In this document: in pieces, positions 26,448 through 37,131 of the stretch | How the letters are laid out: each line of letters starts with the position of its first letter | How positions within the stretch are numbered: the first letter of the stretch is position 1 | Source: Pseudoalteromonas spongiae UST010723-006 | GTDB lineage: Bacteria > Pseudomonadota > Gammaproteobacteria > Enterobacterales > Alteromonadaceae | Assembly: GCF_000238255.3 (NCBI RefSeq) | Contig: NZ_CP011039.1 | Location: forward strand, 297,001-361,000 | Length of the DNA stretch: 64,000 nucleotides | Reading direction: 5' to 3' | Translations under genes and position numbers: made by a program | Notes under the pieces: generated by a model | What the model saw: the letters and a program-made list of their open reading frames with translations, nothing else | What the model was told of the DNA's origin: nothing | Database searches by the model: none

Positions 26448-29400
26448 CTTTTTCTACCTAATGCTGTTGCTTCCTAATTTAGTTTGGGCAAATTTGCCTG
26501 CCTGTGAAGACGTATTTCCTTCAGGAATTGCGACGTTTAATAACGGCAGTGCAATTATTTTAAATAACGCAGAAATTAGTGGCCAAGCTAATAGTGTAAT
26601 TGTTACGACCAGTCTGGTAGATAATAACCCTGATGCGTGTGGTTCAAAGTGTATCGCTTCGGGAACGAATGCTGAAACCATTCAAGAGCCAAGTTTATTA
26701 AACCCTAAAACCAGTATTCCAAATAATGGCAAACTTTCAGGTGATTATTTGTTTACTGGTTCTTTATCACTTAACCGTCCAAACTTACGTGTTACCGGGC
26801 CAACACGCATAGTTGTAAGAGGATCTTTATCTATTTTTAGTGATATTGATGTGCCACGCCCGGACGATTTAATTATTTACGTAGCTGGCAGTGTTTCAAC
26901 AGCCAGCAATGTTGAGTTTGGCGGATTTGTTTATTCACAAAGCCAAATAGATCTTGCATTTGGTGTTGAATTCGAAGGTGCGCTTACATCAGGCGCGTCG
27001 GTTAGTGTAGGCAACAGTGCCGAAGTAAGCTACGTAGCGCCAAGTATATTAAATAATTTTACGGGTATTTGTGGTGCGACGACGGTTGACCCAAATGCCT
27101 CACCTATCGCGGAGTTTCGTTTTGATGAATTTTCATGGTTAAGCGGCGTAAATAACCAAGTAATAGAATCAATTAACAGTGAACATGGCACGCCTTTTAA
27201 TATTCAACCCGCTGAAGGAAAAATTTGTAATGCTGCATTCTTTGATGACGGTATTAGCAATGGGCGAATTGATATTGATGAGGACTTACTCAGTGGCAGA
27301 GAATTTACGATTTCGGCGTGGGTTAAAAGTAGTTTTTCGGGTAGCCAAGTACTAATTTCAGGGGCGCGTAATAATAATAATGCTAATGAATTAATTTGGT
27401 GGCACCCAAGCAGCACATTATTTGAGCCTTGGATAAAACAAGATCGCGCCTCTCGCATTAGCATTCCAAACTTTTCAGATAATGTTTGGCGACATTTTGT
27501 TTGGCGTCGTGACGGTTCAACGTCGTGCTTCTTTGTTAATGGGCAACAACAAGGCTGTGTATCAAATCACGATAGTGGTTCATTAAACATTAACTACCTA
27601 ATGTTAGGACAAGAACAAGATAATTTAGGTGGCGGGTTTGATGCTAGTCAGCGCTTTCGAGGCTTAGTTGATGAATTACTTATTTTTGATAAAGCGATTG
27701 GTGATACTCAAATTCAAACCATCTATCAAAATCAAAATCTAGGCTTAGGCTGGGATGGAGCTGCACGCGAACAATATTGCGATGCCAACGGTTGGTGGCA
27801 ACTTGATGGTGATTTTTTAGATGCCAATTTAAATGATCCTCATGATTTAAGTCCGTCGGGAAGTCCCACATTTTCAATAAGCTCACCTGGCCCGGCAAAC
27901 ACCATAGGCAGCCAAAGTACATGTGAATACGCAGAATTTGATGGAACCAACTATGCATCAGTTGATGACAGTGGTGATTTTAATTATCAAGAACTAACCG
28001 TAAGTACGTGGGTTTTCCCCACCGAAAATCGCGGTGGCCTACGAAGTTTAGTATCTAAAGATGAGCATTTTGAATTTCACTTAGACTCAAGTAATCGATT
28101 GTTTTGGTGGTGGCAAAATGCATCTAGGCAATCTCGTTCATTTACCAGCTCAAGAACTATACCGCTTAACCAATGGACCCATGTCGCCGTTGTTTACAGA
28201 TCTGGTTCGCAAATTATGTACATTAATGGAATTGCCGATGCCTCGCGTAGTTACAGCGACGGGTTAGCTGATTCACCGTGTAAGTTTTTTATTGGCGTTG
28301 ATGTAGGCACGAATACTTCAACGCAGTGTGGCGGTATTCGCAGCGATCGTTATTTTAAAGGTAAGCTTGATGAAGTAAGAATTTATTCACGTGCGTTACA
28401 ACAGTCTGAAATTTTAAGTGATATGAATACGGTACGCACGTGTGACAATGCGCCGAGTGTTGACCATTATCGCCTTACGCTAAGTGATAATACAGGGTTA
28501 ACATGCGAAGCTGAAACCATGATAATTGAGGCATGTGCTGACGATACTTGCAGTAGTTATTATCCAAACCCAGCGACTGTATCGCTTTCCACCTCAGGTG
28601 GTGGCGGGTTAAGTTGGTCTCCAAGTAACCCATTTACGGTAAATGGCCGAGCAAATATTAGCTTAAACAATATCCAAGCAAGTACCATTAATTATGCGCT
28701 AAACACTAATATAACGAATCCAAGTTCAGGGTTTAGATGTTTTGTCGGTGCAAATGAAGTGTCGCTTGCCAATTGTTATACCCAATTTGTGGAGACGGGA
28801 TTTAAAATCAGTGCCGTTAGCGATCAAATATCAGGTGTGCCGTACAGCGCTGAATTAATGGCGGTAAGAAAAAACGATAATACAGGTGCGTGTGAAAGCA
28901 TTTTTAGTGGTGCACAAACAGTTAATTTTACCAATAACTTTGTACAACCAAGTAACCCATCATCGATGGCGTTTACTGTAAATAATACGCCAGTAACAAA
29001 CAACACACCTGTTACCGTTAATTTTGATCCAACTAATAACTACAAAGCGAATTTGGCGTTAAATTATCTTGATGCCGGTAGAATTAGTTTGTCGGTATTT
29101 GCATCAGCACCTAATGGAGCGAATTTAACTGATACCAGTAATAATTATGTGGTGCGTCCTGAAAGATTTAACATCACTGTAACCGGCGATCCGAACGCGT
29201 CTGATGCAGAAGACTCTGTATTTAAAATGGCGTCGGAAGATTTCAATATTCAAGTCGAGGCTCACAATGCCAATGGTGCGATAACTCGTAATTTTCGAAG
29301 TGCTGATATCACAGGAACAGTCGCGTTAATGCATAACTTGCAGGCGCCGCAAGCGGGTATTGACGGTGTATTATCGCCTAATGCTTTGCCGGCTAATGGT

Positions 29401-30468
29401 TTTGTCTCGGGTGTCGCGACGATCACTGATGCAAAGTTTAATGAAGTTGGGATCATTGAGCTACTTGCTAACCTTTCAAGCAGTAATTACTTAAACCATA
29501 GTGATGGTGGAGCTATCTCTGGCAGTAAAGCCAATGTAGGGCGCTTTATCCCTGCGCAATTTGAAATGACAGAGCAAACACTGACAAGTGCTTGCAATAG
29601 TTTTACTTATTACAGCCAGCCGTTTGATGAATTGAGTTACACCATTACAGCGCAAGATCTATTAGGTAACCGCTTATACAATTACACTTATAATGCAACT
29701 AGTGCGCTTAACTTTGCTAAAGCGAGCATTGAAAACTTAATTGAAAATGATGATGCTGCAAATTATAAATCGGCAACACTACTTGCGCCGCGTTACAGTT
29801 TGAGTGCCGATGATGGTGTCGATTGGCAGCAAGGTTTGTATGTGGTGAATGTAAATAATGCAACGTTAGAGCGTGATAATTCCCCTTCAATTCCGATGAC
29901 GCAAGTGATGCCATTGGTGCGTTTAACTGATTCGGATGGCAAAGTACTTAACGATTTAAATCAAAATGCAAATCAACTTGCTGGTACAGCCGATAGTCGC
30001 GCTATTAACACGAATGTAATTGGCGGTGTTGAAACTATTTCGCCGATAGAAATGCGCTACGGTAGGTTAACACTCAGCAATAACTATGGCAGTGAATATG
30101 AACCGCTACAAATTCCGATGAAAGTTGAATATTGGGATGGCACTAACTTTGTAGTTAATACGTCAGATTCTTGTAGCGCATATAACTTTGCTAATTTAGT
30201 GATTGAAGATAATCAACCGCTTGAAGATGATTTGAGTGATAGTTTTGCCGCAGGTATCTACAAATCGGGTCGAGAGTTATTTTTGACTCCGCCAATGCCA
30301 ACCGAACAGCGTACTTATAATGTTGATTACGTAAGCCCAGAAAAGTGGTTACGTTATGATTGGAATAATGATGGAGACTTTAACGACCCTAATGACAATC
30401 CAAGTGGTGTTTTACAGTTTGGTCGGTTTAGAGGAAACGATAGGGTGATTTATTGGAGTGAGAATTAA
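26422..30468 (+). CDS. mshQ: Large MSHA protein MshQ with two LamG-like domains
   Basis: This is the largest gene of the locus; from the ATG at 26422 it encodes 1348 residues. A signal peptide (KHLTSFFYLMLLLPNLVWA) precedes a region resembling polymer-forming surface domains (residues ~70-200). Two laminin-G/concanavalin-like domains follow, at about 225-440 and 465-655; typical markers are FTISAWVKSS, FRGLVDELLIFDKAI, LTVSTWVFP and FKGKLDEVRIYSRALQ. The C-terminal half is the DUF6701-type region of MshQ. It ends in DWNNDGDFNDPND, an EF-hand-like calcium loop. It is probably exported and tip- or surface-associated, where LamG domains could bind glycans. A GTG at 26386 is a less likely start. 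Confidence 0.88.
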   Translation: MLKQKHLTSFFYLMLLLPNLVWANLPACEDVFPSGIATFNNGSAIILNNAEISGQANSVIVTTSLVDNNPDACGSKCIASGTNAETIQEPSLLNPKTSIPNNGKLSGDYLFTGSLSLNRPNLRVTGPTRIVVRGSLSIFSDIDVPRPDDLIIYVAGSVSTASNVEFGGFVYSQSQIDLAFGVEFEGALTSGASVSVGNSAEVSYVAPSILNNFTGICGATTVDPNASPIAEFRFDEFSWLSGVNNQVIESINSEHGTPFNIQPAEGKICNAAFFDDGISNGRIDIDEDLLSGREFTISAWVKSSFSGSQVLISGARNNNNANELIWWHPSSTLFEPWIKQDRASRISIPNFSDNVWRHFVWRRDGSTSCFFVNGQQQGCVSNHDSGSLNINYLMLGQEQDNLGGGFDASQRFRGLVDELLIFDKAIGDTQIQTIYQNQNLGLGWDGAAREQYCDANGWWQLDGDFLDANLNDPHDLSPSGSPTFSISSPGPANTIGSQSTCEYAEFDGTNYASVDDSGDFNYQELTVSTWVFPTENRGGLRSLVSKDEHFEFHLDSSNRLFWWWQNASRQSRSFTSSRTIPLNQWTHVAVVYRSGSQIMYINGIADASRSYSDGLADSPCKFFIGVDVGTNTSTQCGGIRSDRYFKGKLDEVRIYSRALQQSEILSDMNTVRTCDNAPSVDHYRLTLSDNTGLTCEAETMIIEACADDTCSSYYPNPATVSLSTSGGGGLSWSPSNPFTVNGRANISLNNIQASTINYALNTNITNPSSGFRCFVGANEVSLANCYTQFVETGFKISAVSDQISGVPYSAELMAVRKNDNTGACESIFSGAQTVNFTNNFVQPSNPSSMAFTVNNTPVTNNTPVTVNFDPTNNYKANLALNYLDAGRISLSVFASAPNGANLTDTSNNYVVRPERFNITVTGDPNASDAEDSVFKMASEDFNIQVEAHNANGAITRNFRSADITGTVALMHNLQAPQAGIDGVLSPNALPANGFVSGVATITDAKFNEVGIIELLANLSSSNYLNHSDGGAISGSKANVGRFIPAQFEMTEQTLTSACNSFTYYSQPFDELSYTITAQDLLGNRLYNYTYNATSALNFAKASIENLIENDDAANYKSATLLAPRYSLSADDGVDWQQGLYVVNVNNATLERDNSPSIPMTQVMPLVRLTDSDGKVLNDLNQNANQLAGTADSRAINTNVIGGVETISPIEMRYGRLTLSNNYGSEYEPLQIPMKVEYWDGTNFVVNTSDSCSAYNFANLVIEDNQPLEDDLSDSFAAGIYKSGRELFLTPPMPTEQRTYNVDYVSPEKWLRYDWNNDGDFNDPNDNPSGVLQFGRFRGNDRVIYWSEN

Positions 30469-30487
30469 AAGATACACTCTTTTAATT
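30463..30487 (+). terminator. AT-rich hairpin at the mshQ stop codon
   Basis: Perfect 10-bp arms (AATTAAAAGA and its complement) with a five-base loop overlap the mshQ TAA. The stem is AT-rich and not followed by a clear T run, so it may only weaken read-through or protect the mRNA 3' end. Confidence 0.4.
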
Positions 30488-30554
30488 GAAAATTTGCCAT
30501 TTAAGGTAAGACAAAGCTTGTGTTTTGCATGACAAAAAAATAGCATAAAGCATT

Positions 30555-30568
30555 AGGGCAATTGCCCT
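30555..30568. promoter_or_regulatory. 14-bp perfect palindrome upstream of the SUMF1-like gene
   Basis: AGGGCAATTGCCCT lies 56 bases before the start codon at 30624 in an otherwise AT-rich 155-base gap. It could be an operator for a dimeric regulator or a small hairpin. No known regulator site is recognised. Confidence 0.35.
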
Positions 30569-30623
30569 TACGATAAAAACGAAAACAAGAAAACCAAAAA
30601 TCGGCCGTTTTGGGAATAATTAT

Positions 30624-32615
30624 ATGCGACTAGCACCTTTGTCATTGGTGATCTCGCTTAGCCTATTTACATGGCAAGCACATGGACAAGACACTAATAC
30701 AGTATCAAGCATTCAAGCTGAAATAGATATTAAGCAGTCTGAATTCAAAGAGTTATCTGGTGTTTTAGATAAACATCTAAAACAAGAAAAACAATTGCAA
30801 GAGCAATTGGAATTACTTCGTTCACGTTCTATTTCGTTAGAGAAAGAACGCAACCAATCATTAGACGCGATGAATGATTTGTATCGCCGTTTAATTGAAG
30901 ACCCAACATTGGATATTAGTGCAGCTCAAACGCGCTACCAAAAAGCGATTGCGGATCTAAAGCAAAATAAAGATGATATAGACCTACAGCTTGTAGCGAT
31001 TTCATCTCATCGCAAAGATATTGAAGCAATCCGCGTTTCAAAACATACCTTAGTTAACACCCTCGAAAGCTTAAAGCAGCAAAAGAATACCGCACGTGTT
31101 GAGCGTTTACGTAATGAGTTTACCCGTGAAGGCACTGTTGAAGTGAATCACACAGTAAACTGTAAGCGTACTGAAACGCTGGCGGCGTGTGAGCAACGTG
31201 GTCAATCACAAGGTTTACAAAAAGCCACAAAACGCTTTATGGACCAAATTTTTGCCAATATTACCGAGCAGAGAGTGGTTGAACCAAAGCGCAATATGTC
31301 AGGTGCACAGGTTCAAGTATTAAGCAGTCATGTGGTTAATAGCTCATTTAGCGGGCAAGGTAATTACAATACCAACCTAAGCGTAACCATGCGTGGCGAA
31401 GTAAACGCCAGCCGTTTATGTAACTTGCTTAACCTAGATAACAGTTTCTGCTCTGACTATGGTTCTGCAATTCCTAATGTCTATCAGCCAGTTATAAGTG
31501 CAAGCTATGATGAACCAGTAGTGCGTTTTAAAGATAATAAAAGCGCACCCTCATCAGCAAGCATGGTAACTAACCGTGATACGGTAGAGGTCAATACGCC
31601 AAAAAAGGAGCGATTGTTCCAGCTCACATTGCGTTCTAACGTGCGCGATGATGAAGTGTTTATAAATGGCGTGAGTTACGGCTCTACTCGCTTAGATGTG
31701 TCATTGCCATCAGGCAGCTATGATATTGAAATTCGTAAACAAGGTTATCAAACCTATACGCGAAATATTAATTTAAAACGCTCGCAAACATTACGCGCAA
31801 ATTTAAGAAAAGAGACGATTACTCAGTCTAACTATAATCAAACGCGTACTCGCCAAACAACGTCAACACCAAGCCTTTCAACTCGCAGCACGATTGCAAA
31901 TTCAGCTGGCATGATTGTGATCCCAGCAGGTGAATTTGAAATGGGTGATTTAACCGGGAACGGTTTAGCAAACGAGCAACCTATTGTTAAAAAGATTCTG
32001 AGTGATTCGTACGCGATGAACGAGAAAGAAGTAACAGTAGGCGAATACAACGAATTTGTTGCCGATACGGCTTATAAAACAGAAGCAGAAAGTGGCCAAG
32101 GCTGTGCTTACTATTTAAATGGTGAGCCAGTGTGGGAAGCGTCGCTTAATTGGCAAAACCCAGGCTACGAGCAAAAAGATAATTTTCCAGTTGTGTGCTT
32201 AACTTATTCAGATGCCAAAGCGTATGCTGATTGGTTAAGTGAAAAAACAGGCAACGAATATCGTCTGCCAACTGAGGTGGAGTGGGAATATGCGGCACGT
32301 GCCGGCACTAAAACCGATTACCCTTGGGGTAATGATATTGGCAATAACTTAGCTAATTGTGGTTGGTGTGGTAGTGAGTGGTCAAATCAGAGCCCAGCAC
32401 CTGTAGGGTCGTTTAGCGCTAACCGTTTTGGCGTTTATGACACCGTTGGTAATGTGTGGGAGTGGACCCAAAAAACGGCTGGTCGTTCTGATGTTGCGAT
32501 TCGTGGCGGTGCATGGAATTTTGCACCTACCTTAGCGCGAGCGTCGACACGCCTAATTTTAGCAACGGATTTTCGTGCTAATTACATCGGTTTTCGTCTA
32601 GTGCGTGAGCGCTAG
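30624..32615 (+). CDS. Exported coiled-coil, PEGA and SUMF1-fold protein
   Basis: This 663-residue protein has a signal peptide (LSLVISLSLFTWQAHGQ), a long coiled coil (residues ~25-180), a PEGA-like domain (VFINGVSYGSTRLDVSLPSGSYDIEI, near 345-370) and a C-terminal SUMF1/formylglycine-generating-enzyme fold from about residue 430. The fold's hallmarks are EFEMGD, EKEVTVGEYNEFV, YRLPTEVEWEYAARAG and GNVWEWTQ. The active-site cysteines of true formylglycine-generating enzymes are absent; the segment reads GGAWNFAPTLARASTR. The domain is therefore probably structural or binding rather than a sulfatase activator. It stands between mshQ and mreB, where I know of no counterpart in E. coli or Vibrio. 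Its location should be periplasmic or envelope-associated, and its function is unknown. Confidence 0.82.
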   Translation: MRLAPLSLVISLSLFTWQAHGQDTNTVSSIQAEIDIKQSEFKELSGVLDKHLKQEKQLQEQLELLRSRSISLEKERNQSLDAMNDLYRRLIEDPTLDISAAQTRYQKAIADLKQNKDDIDLQLVAISSHRKDIEAIRVSKHTLVNTLESLKQQKNTARVERLRNEFTREGTVEVNHTVNCKRTETLAACEQRGQSQGLQKATKRFMDQIFANITEQRVVEPKRNMSGAQVQVLSSHVVNSSFSGQGNYNTNLSVTMRGEVNASRLCNLLNLDNSFCSDYGSAIPNVYQPVISASYDEPVVRFKDNKSAPSSASMVTNRDTVEVNTPKKERLFQLTLRSNVRDDEVFINGVSYGSTRLDVSLPSGSYDIEIRKQGYQTYTRNINLKRSQTLRANLRKETITQSNYNQTRTRQTTSTPSLSTRSTIANSAGMIVIPAGEFEMGDLTGNGLANEQPIVKKILSDSYAMNEKEVTVGEYNEFVADTAYKTEAESGQGCAYYLNGEPVWEASLNWQNPGYEQKDNFPVVCLTYSDAKAYADWLSEKTGNEYRLPTEVEWEYAARAGTKTDYPWGNDIGNNLANCGWCGSEWSNQSPAPVGSFSANRFGVYDTVGNVWEWTQKTAGRSDVAIRGGAWNFAPTLARASTRLILATDFRANYIGFRLVRER

Positions 32616-32637
32616 ACACTTTATATTTATTATTTGA

Positions 32638-33756
<1,119 letters not shown>

Positions 33757-33784
33757 ACTTGTTTTACTGCTCTTTGAGGGCGCA

Positions 33785-34618
33785 ATGAATTTAATTTTTG
33801 GTAGAAATACCTCGTTGCAATTACGTTTGGTAATTGCCATCGTATTGAGTGTGGTGCTGATTATCGGCGATCGCTACACGGATGGCGGTTCCAAAGTAAG
33901 GGCTAGCTTAAACACCATAGTTAGCCCTTTGTTTTACCTTGCAAACCTCCCTTATGAAATGTTCCGCGAAGGCAGTAAAAACCTTTCTTCTCACCAGAGT
34001 TTAATGGTTGAGAACGATGCCCTACGCGAAGCGCAATTGGTGCAAAATCAAAAATTGCAGCAATATGAGTTCTTACAGCTCGAAAACCAAAAGCTAAGAG
34101 CCTTGCTCGGTTCTTCAAATAAGCTTGAAGAACGTAAGTTGGTTGCCCAAGTTTTATCAGTTCATTCCAACCCATACAGCCATCAGGTGTTGATTAATCG
34201 TGGTTTACTTGATGATGTAAAAGAAAGCCTTGCGGTGATTGATGACAAAGGCATTGTTGGTCAAGTAACTCAGGTTGGCAGCACAACGAGTCGAGTGTTA
34301 TTAATCACTGATACGCAACATGCTACGCCTGTGCGTGTATTGCGCAATAATGTGCGTACTGTGGTGGAAGGTATTGGTAAAATAGATCAGCTTAAACTAT
34401 CTCATGTGCCACACAGTATGGATATTCGTATTGGCGATGTGCTGGTGAGTTCGGGTTTGGGTGGCGTGTTTCCTGAAGGGTACCCGGTCGCCACTGTAAC
34501 GAGTATTAATCGTAACGAGGGTAGGCCTTTTTCTGAAGTCTATGCCAGTCCAATTGCCGAGCTCGACCGCATTCGTTTGCTGATTTTGCTTTGGCGCAAC
34601 GAGGTGGCTAATGACTAG
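33785..34618 (+). CDS. mreC: Rod shape-determining protein MreC
   Basis: This 277-residue bitopic protein links MreB filaments to the periplasmic wall synthases. It has one N-terminal membrane helix (LQLRLVIAIVLSVVLIIGD), a dimerising coiled coil (residues ~70-105) and a periplasmic beta-barrel region with GIVGQVTQVGSTTSRVLLITD and DVLVSSGLGGVFPEGYPVA, both conserved in the family. A GAGGG ribosome site precedes the ATG. It overlaps mreD by eight bases. Confidence 0.97.
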   Translation: MNLIFGRNTSLQLRLVIAIVLSVVLIIGDRYTDGGSKVRASLNTIVSPLFYLANLPYEMFREGSKNLSSHQSLMVENDALREAQLVQNQKLQQYEFLQLENQKLRALLGSSNKLEERKLVAQVLSVHSNPYSHQVLINRGLLDDVKESLAVIDDKGIVGQVTQVGSTTSRVLLITDTQHATPVRVLRNNVRTVVEGIGKIDQLKLSHVPHSMDIRIGDVLVSSGLGGVFPEGYPVATVTSINRNEGRPFSEVYASPIAELDRIRLLILLWRNEVAND

Positions 34619-35087
34619 GCATTTAGGATTTATTTTACTCTCGGTATTTGTCTCTTTAGTACTTGCATTAATGCCATTGCCCATTGCATTTGAAATGTAT
34701 CGTCCTGATTTAGTGCTGTTGGTAATTATGTATTGGTCTATCGCCTTACCCCATAGGGTAAACATTGGCTTTGCATGGATGGCCGGCCTGATTATTGACT
34801 TAGCGCTTGGATCTCCACTCGGTGTGCGATCACTTACTTACTCAATTGTGATTTATATTACGGCAAGTAATTACCAGAAAATTCGTAATTTTAGTGTTTG
34901 GCAGCAAGCGATGTTAGTGGCGTTGTTTTTAGCGCTTTATTATCTTTTGGTGTTTTGGCTGAATCACTTTTTACTCGATATTTATTTTTTACCACAATAT
35001 TTATGGCCGGTATTAACGGGCGCATTGGCGTGGCCATGGTTGTTTTTACTGCTAAGAAAATATCGACGTCACTTTAGGATACGCTAA
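34611..35087 (+). CDS. mreD: Rod shape-determining protein MreD
   Basis: This 158-residue polytopic inner-membrane protein acts with MreBC and RodA/PBP2. About five hydrophobic helices fill the chain, and the PDLVLLVIMYWSIALPHRVNIGFAW and LGSPLGVRSLTYSIV segments match the family. It lies directly after mreC with coupled translation and just before maf. Confidence 0.95.
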   Translation: MTRHLGFILLSVFVSLVLALMPLPIAFEMYRPDLVLLVIMYWSIALPHRVNIGFAWMAGLIIDLALGSPLGVRSLTYSIVIYITASNYQKIRNFSVWQQAMLVALFLALYYLLVFWLNHFLLDIYFLPQYLWPVLTGALAWPWLFLLLRKYRRHFRIR

Positions 35088-35089
35088 TT

Positions 35090-35662
35090 TTGACTAAAAT
35101 TTATTTAGCGTCTGCTTCTCCCAGACGCAAACAATTGCTTGCTCAACTGAATGTTGAGTTTGAACAGTTCGCAACAGATATTGATGAAACACAACAAACA
35201 AGTGAGTCAGCTGAACAGTTTGTTTGTCGCCTTGCGGAAGAAAAAGCGTTAGCAGGTGTGCAAATAGCTGCTCATAATTACCCTGTACTGGGTTCTGACA
35301 CTGTCGTGGTATTAAATGACAAGGTATTAGGTAAGCCAGCCGATTTAGCGGATGCAATTGCAACCCTTTCATCATTGTCAGGTCAAACTCATCAAGTGAT
35401 GACCGCCATTGCGTTTGCCAATCAGCAAGGGGTAATGTCGCAGTTAGTCGTTACTGACGTTACATTTAAACAGTTATCACAACAAGAAATTAATGATTAT
35501 TGCGCAACAAACGAGCCATTTGATAAAGCAGGAAGCTACGGTATTCAAGGCGGGGCAGGTAGATTTGTTACTAAGCTTAATGGCAGTTACTTTGCTGTTA
35601 TGGGATTGCCACTGTATGAAACCGAGCAATTATTAGCGCAATTTTTAAAGGAATTTGCATGA
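35090..35662 (+). CDS. maf: Nucleoside triphosphate pyrophosphatase Maf (YhdE type)
   Basis: This 190-residue Maf/HAM1-like pyrophosphatase hydrolyses dTTP, UTP and modified pyrimidine nucleotides in the YhdE subgroup. The opening IYLASASPRRKQLL holds the substrate loop, and GSDTVVVLNDKVLGKP, SLSGQTHQVMTAI and GSYGIQGGAGRFV are the other conserved motifs. It starts with TTG two bases after the mreD stop; no suitable in-frame ATG exists upstream of the conserved N-terminus. It overlaps rng by four bases (ATGA). Confidence 0.93.
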   Translation: MTKIYLASASPRRKQLLAQLNVEFEQFATDIDETQQTSESAEQFVCRLAEEKALAGVQIAAHNYPVLGSDTVVVLNDKVLGKPADLADAIATLSSLSGQTHQVMTAIAFANQQGVMSQLVVTDVTFKQLSQQEINDYCATNEPFDKAGSYGIQGGAGRFVTKLNGSYFAVMGLPLYETEQLLAQFLKEFA

Positions 35663-37131
35663 GCTCAGAGTTATTAATTAACGTCACACCTAGTGAAAGT
35701 CGCGTTGCATTAATTGAAAACGGCGTACTGCAAGAAGTGCAGCTAGAGCGTGAAGGCAATCTTGGTATTGTCGGTAATATTTACCTTGGCAAAGTGAGCC
35801 GCGTGTTGCCGGGTATGCAAGCTGCGTTTGTTGATATTGGTCTTGAAAAAGCCGCGTTTTTACACGCATCTGATATTGTAAATAGCACCTCCATTGCCGA
35901 AGGCGTGGATGATCAGCCAATCAAAAAAGTTCAGGATATTCGTGAATTAGTGAGGCAGGGGCAGTTTATTATGGTACAAGTGGTTAAAGATCCACTTGGC
36001 ACTAAAGGTGCGCGCTTAACAACAGATATCACTATTCCATCGCGTTATTTAGTATTTATGCCAGATGCCACCCATGTTGGTGTATCACAGCGCATTGAAA
36101 GTGAAGAAGAGCGCGAGCGCTTAAAAAAGATCGTTGCACCATTTCATGATCAGGAAGGTGGCTTTATTGTGCGCACTGCAGCTGAAGGCGCAACCGAAGC
36201 TGAATTAGAGCACGATGCTAAATTCTTAAAAAAACTGTGGCACAAAATAGCAAAAAAACGCAAAAAAACGCGTAAAGAGTCGATTCTTCACGAAGACTTA
36301 ACTCTTGCTTTTCGCACACTGCGCGATTATGTCGGTGAAGATATGGAGCGTATTCGTGTTGATTCAAAGCTCACGTATCAGCAGCTCACGGCGTTTACCG
36401 AAGAGTTTGTACCAGAGCTTGCCAAAGCATTGGAATATTACCCGGGTGAACGTCCCATTTTTGATTTGTTCAGTGTTGAACATGAAATCCAGCGAGCCCT
36501 TGAACGTAAGGTTGAACTTAAATCGGGTGGTTACTTAATATTTGACCAAACCGAAGCAATGACAACGGTGGATGTTAACACCGGTGCGTTTGTTGGCCAT
36601 CGCAACCTTGAAGAAACCATTTTTAACACCAATATTGAAGCAACTCAAGCGATTGCTCGTCAGTTACGTTTGCGTAATTTAGGCGGCATTATCATTATCG
36701 ACTTTATTGATATGGCCAGTGCCGAGCATAAACGTCGTGTGCTTCATTGCTTAGAAGTTGCTATGGCGCCAGATCGTGCCAAAACCAATATCAACGGTTT
36801 TTCAGCGCTAGGCTTAGTAGAAATGACACGTAAGCGTACGCGAGAGAGTTTAGAGCATATTCTGTGTGGCGAGTGCCCAGTGTGTAAAGGGCGAGGCGCA
36901 CTTAAAACAGTTGAAACTGTTTGCTATGAAATTCTACGTGAAATTGTGCGTGTTAATCGTGCTTACGATGCGACTAAATTTGTGGTTTACGCTTCGCCAG
37001 CTGTGAGCGAGGCACTGATTAACGATGAGTATCACAACTTAGCTGAACTTGAACTTTTTATTAAGAAACAAGTCAGTATTCAAACGGAAAGCTTGTATAA
37101 TCAAGAGCAGTTTGATGTGGTGATGATGTAG
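35659..37131 (+). CDS. rng: Ribonuclease G
   Basis: This 490-residue endoribonuclease of the RNase E/G family matures 16S rRNA and trims mRNAs. An N-terminal S1 domain (residues ~37-125, with GNIYLGKVSRVLPGMQAAFVDIG) leads to the catalytic domain, whose acidic residues lie in TVDVNTGAFVG and IIIDFIDM. The zinc-link CPVC (C406, C409) that holds the dimer is present. The gene lacks the long RNase E scaffold. Its TAG stop shares a base with the GTG start of yhdP. Confidence 0.97.
   Translation: MSSELLINVTPSESRVALIENGVLQEVQLEREGNLGIVGNIYLGKVSRVLPGMQAAFVDIGLEKAAFLHASDIVNSTSIAEGVDDQPIKKVQDIRELVRQGQFIMVQVVKDPLGTKGARLTTDITIPSRYLVFMPDATHVGVSQRIESEEERERLKKIVAPFHDQEGGFIVRTAAEGATEAELEHDAKFLKKLWHKIAKKRKKTRKESILHEDLTLAFRTLRDYVGEDMERIRVDSKLTYQQLTAFTEEFVPELAKALEYYPGERPIFDLFSVEHEIQRALERKVELKSGGYLIFDQTEAMTTVDVNTGAFVGHRNLEETIFNTNIEATQAIARQLRLRNLGGIIIIDFIDMASAEHKRRVLHCLEVAMAPDRAKTNINGFSALGLVEMTRKRTRESLEHILCGECPVCKGRGALKTVETVCYEILREIVRVNRAYDATKFVVYASPAVSEALINDEYHNLAELELFIKKQVSIQTESLYNQEQFDVVMM

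Noticed and set aside
31900..32615. Formylglycine-generating enzyme activity for the SUMF1 domain
   Set aside because: The expected active-site cysteines near the C-terminus are replaced.
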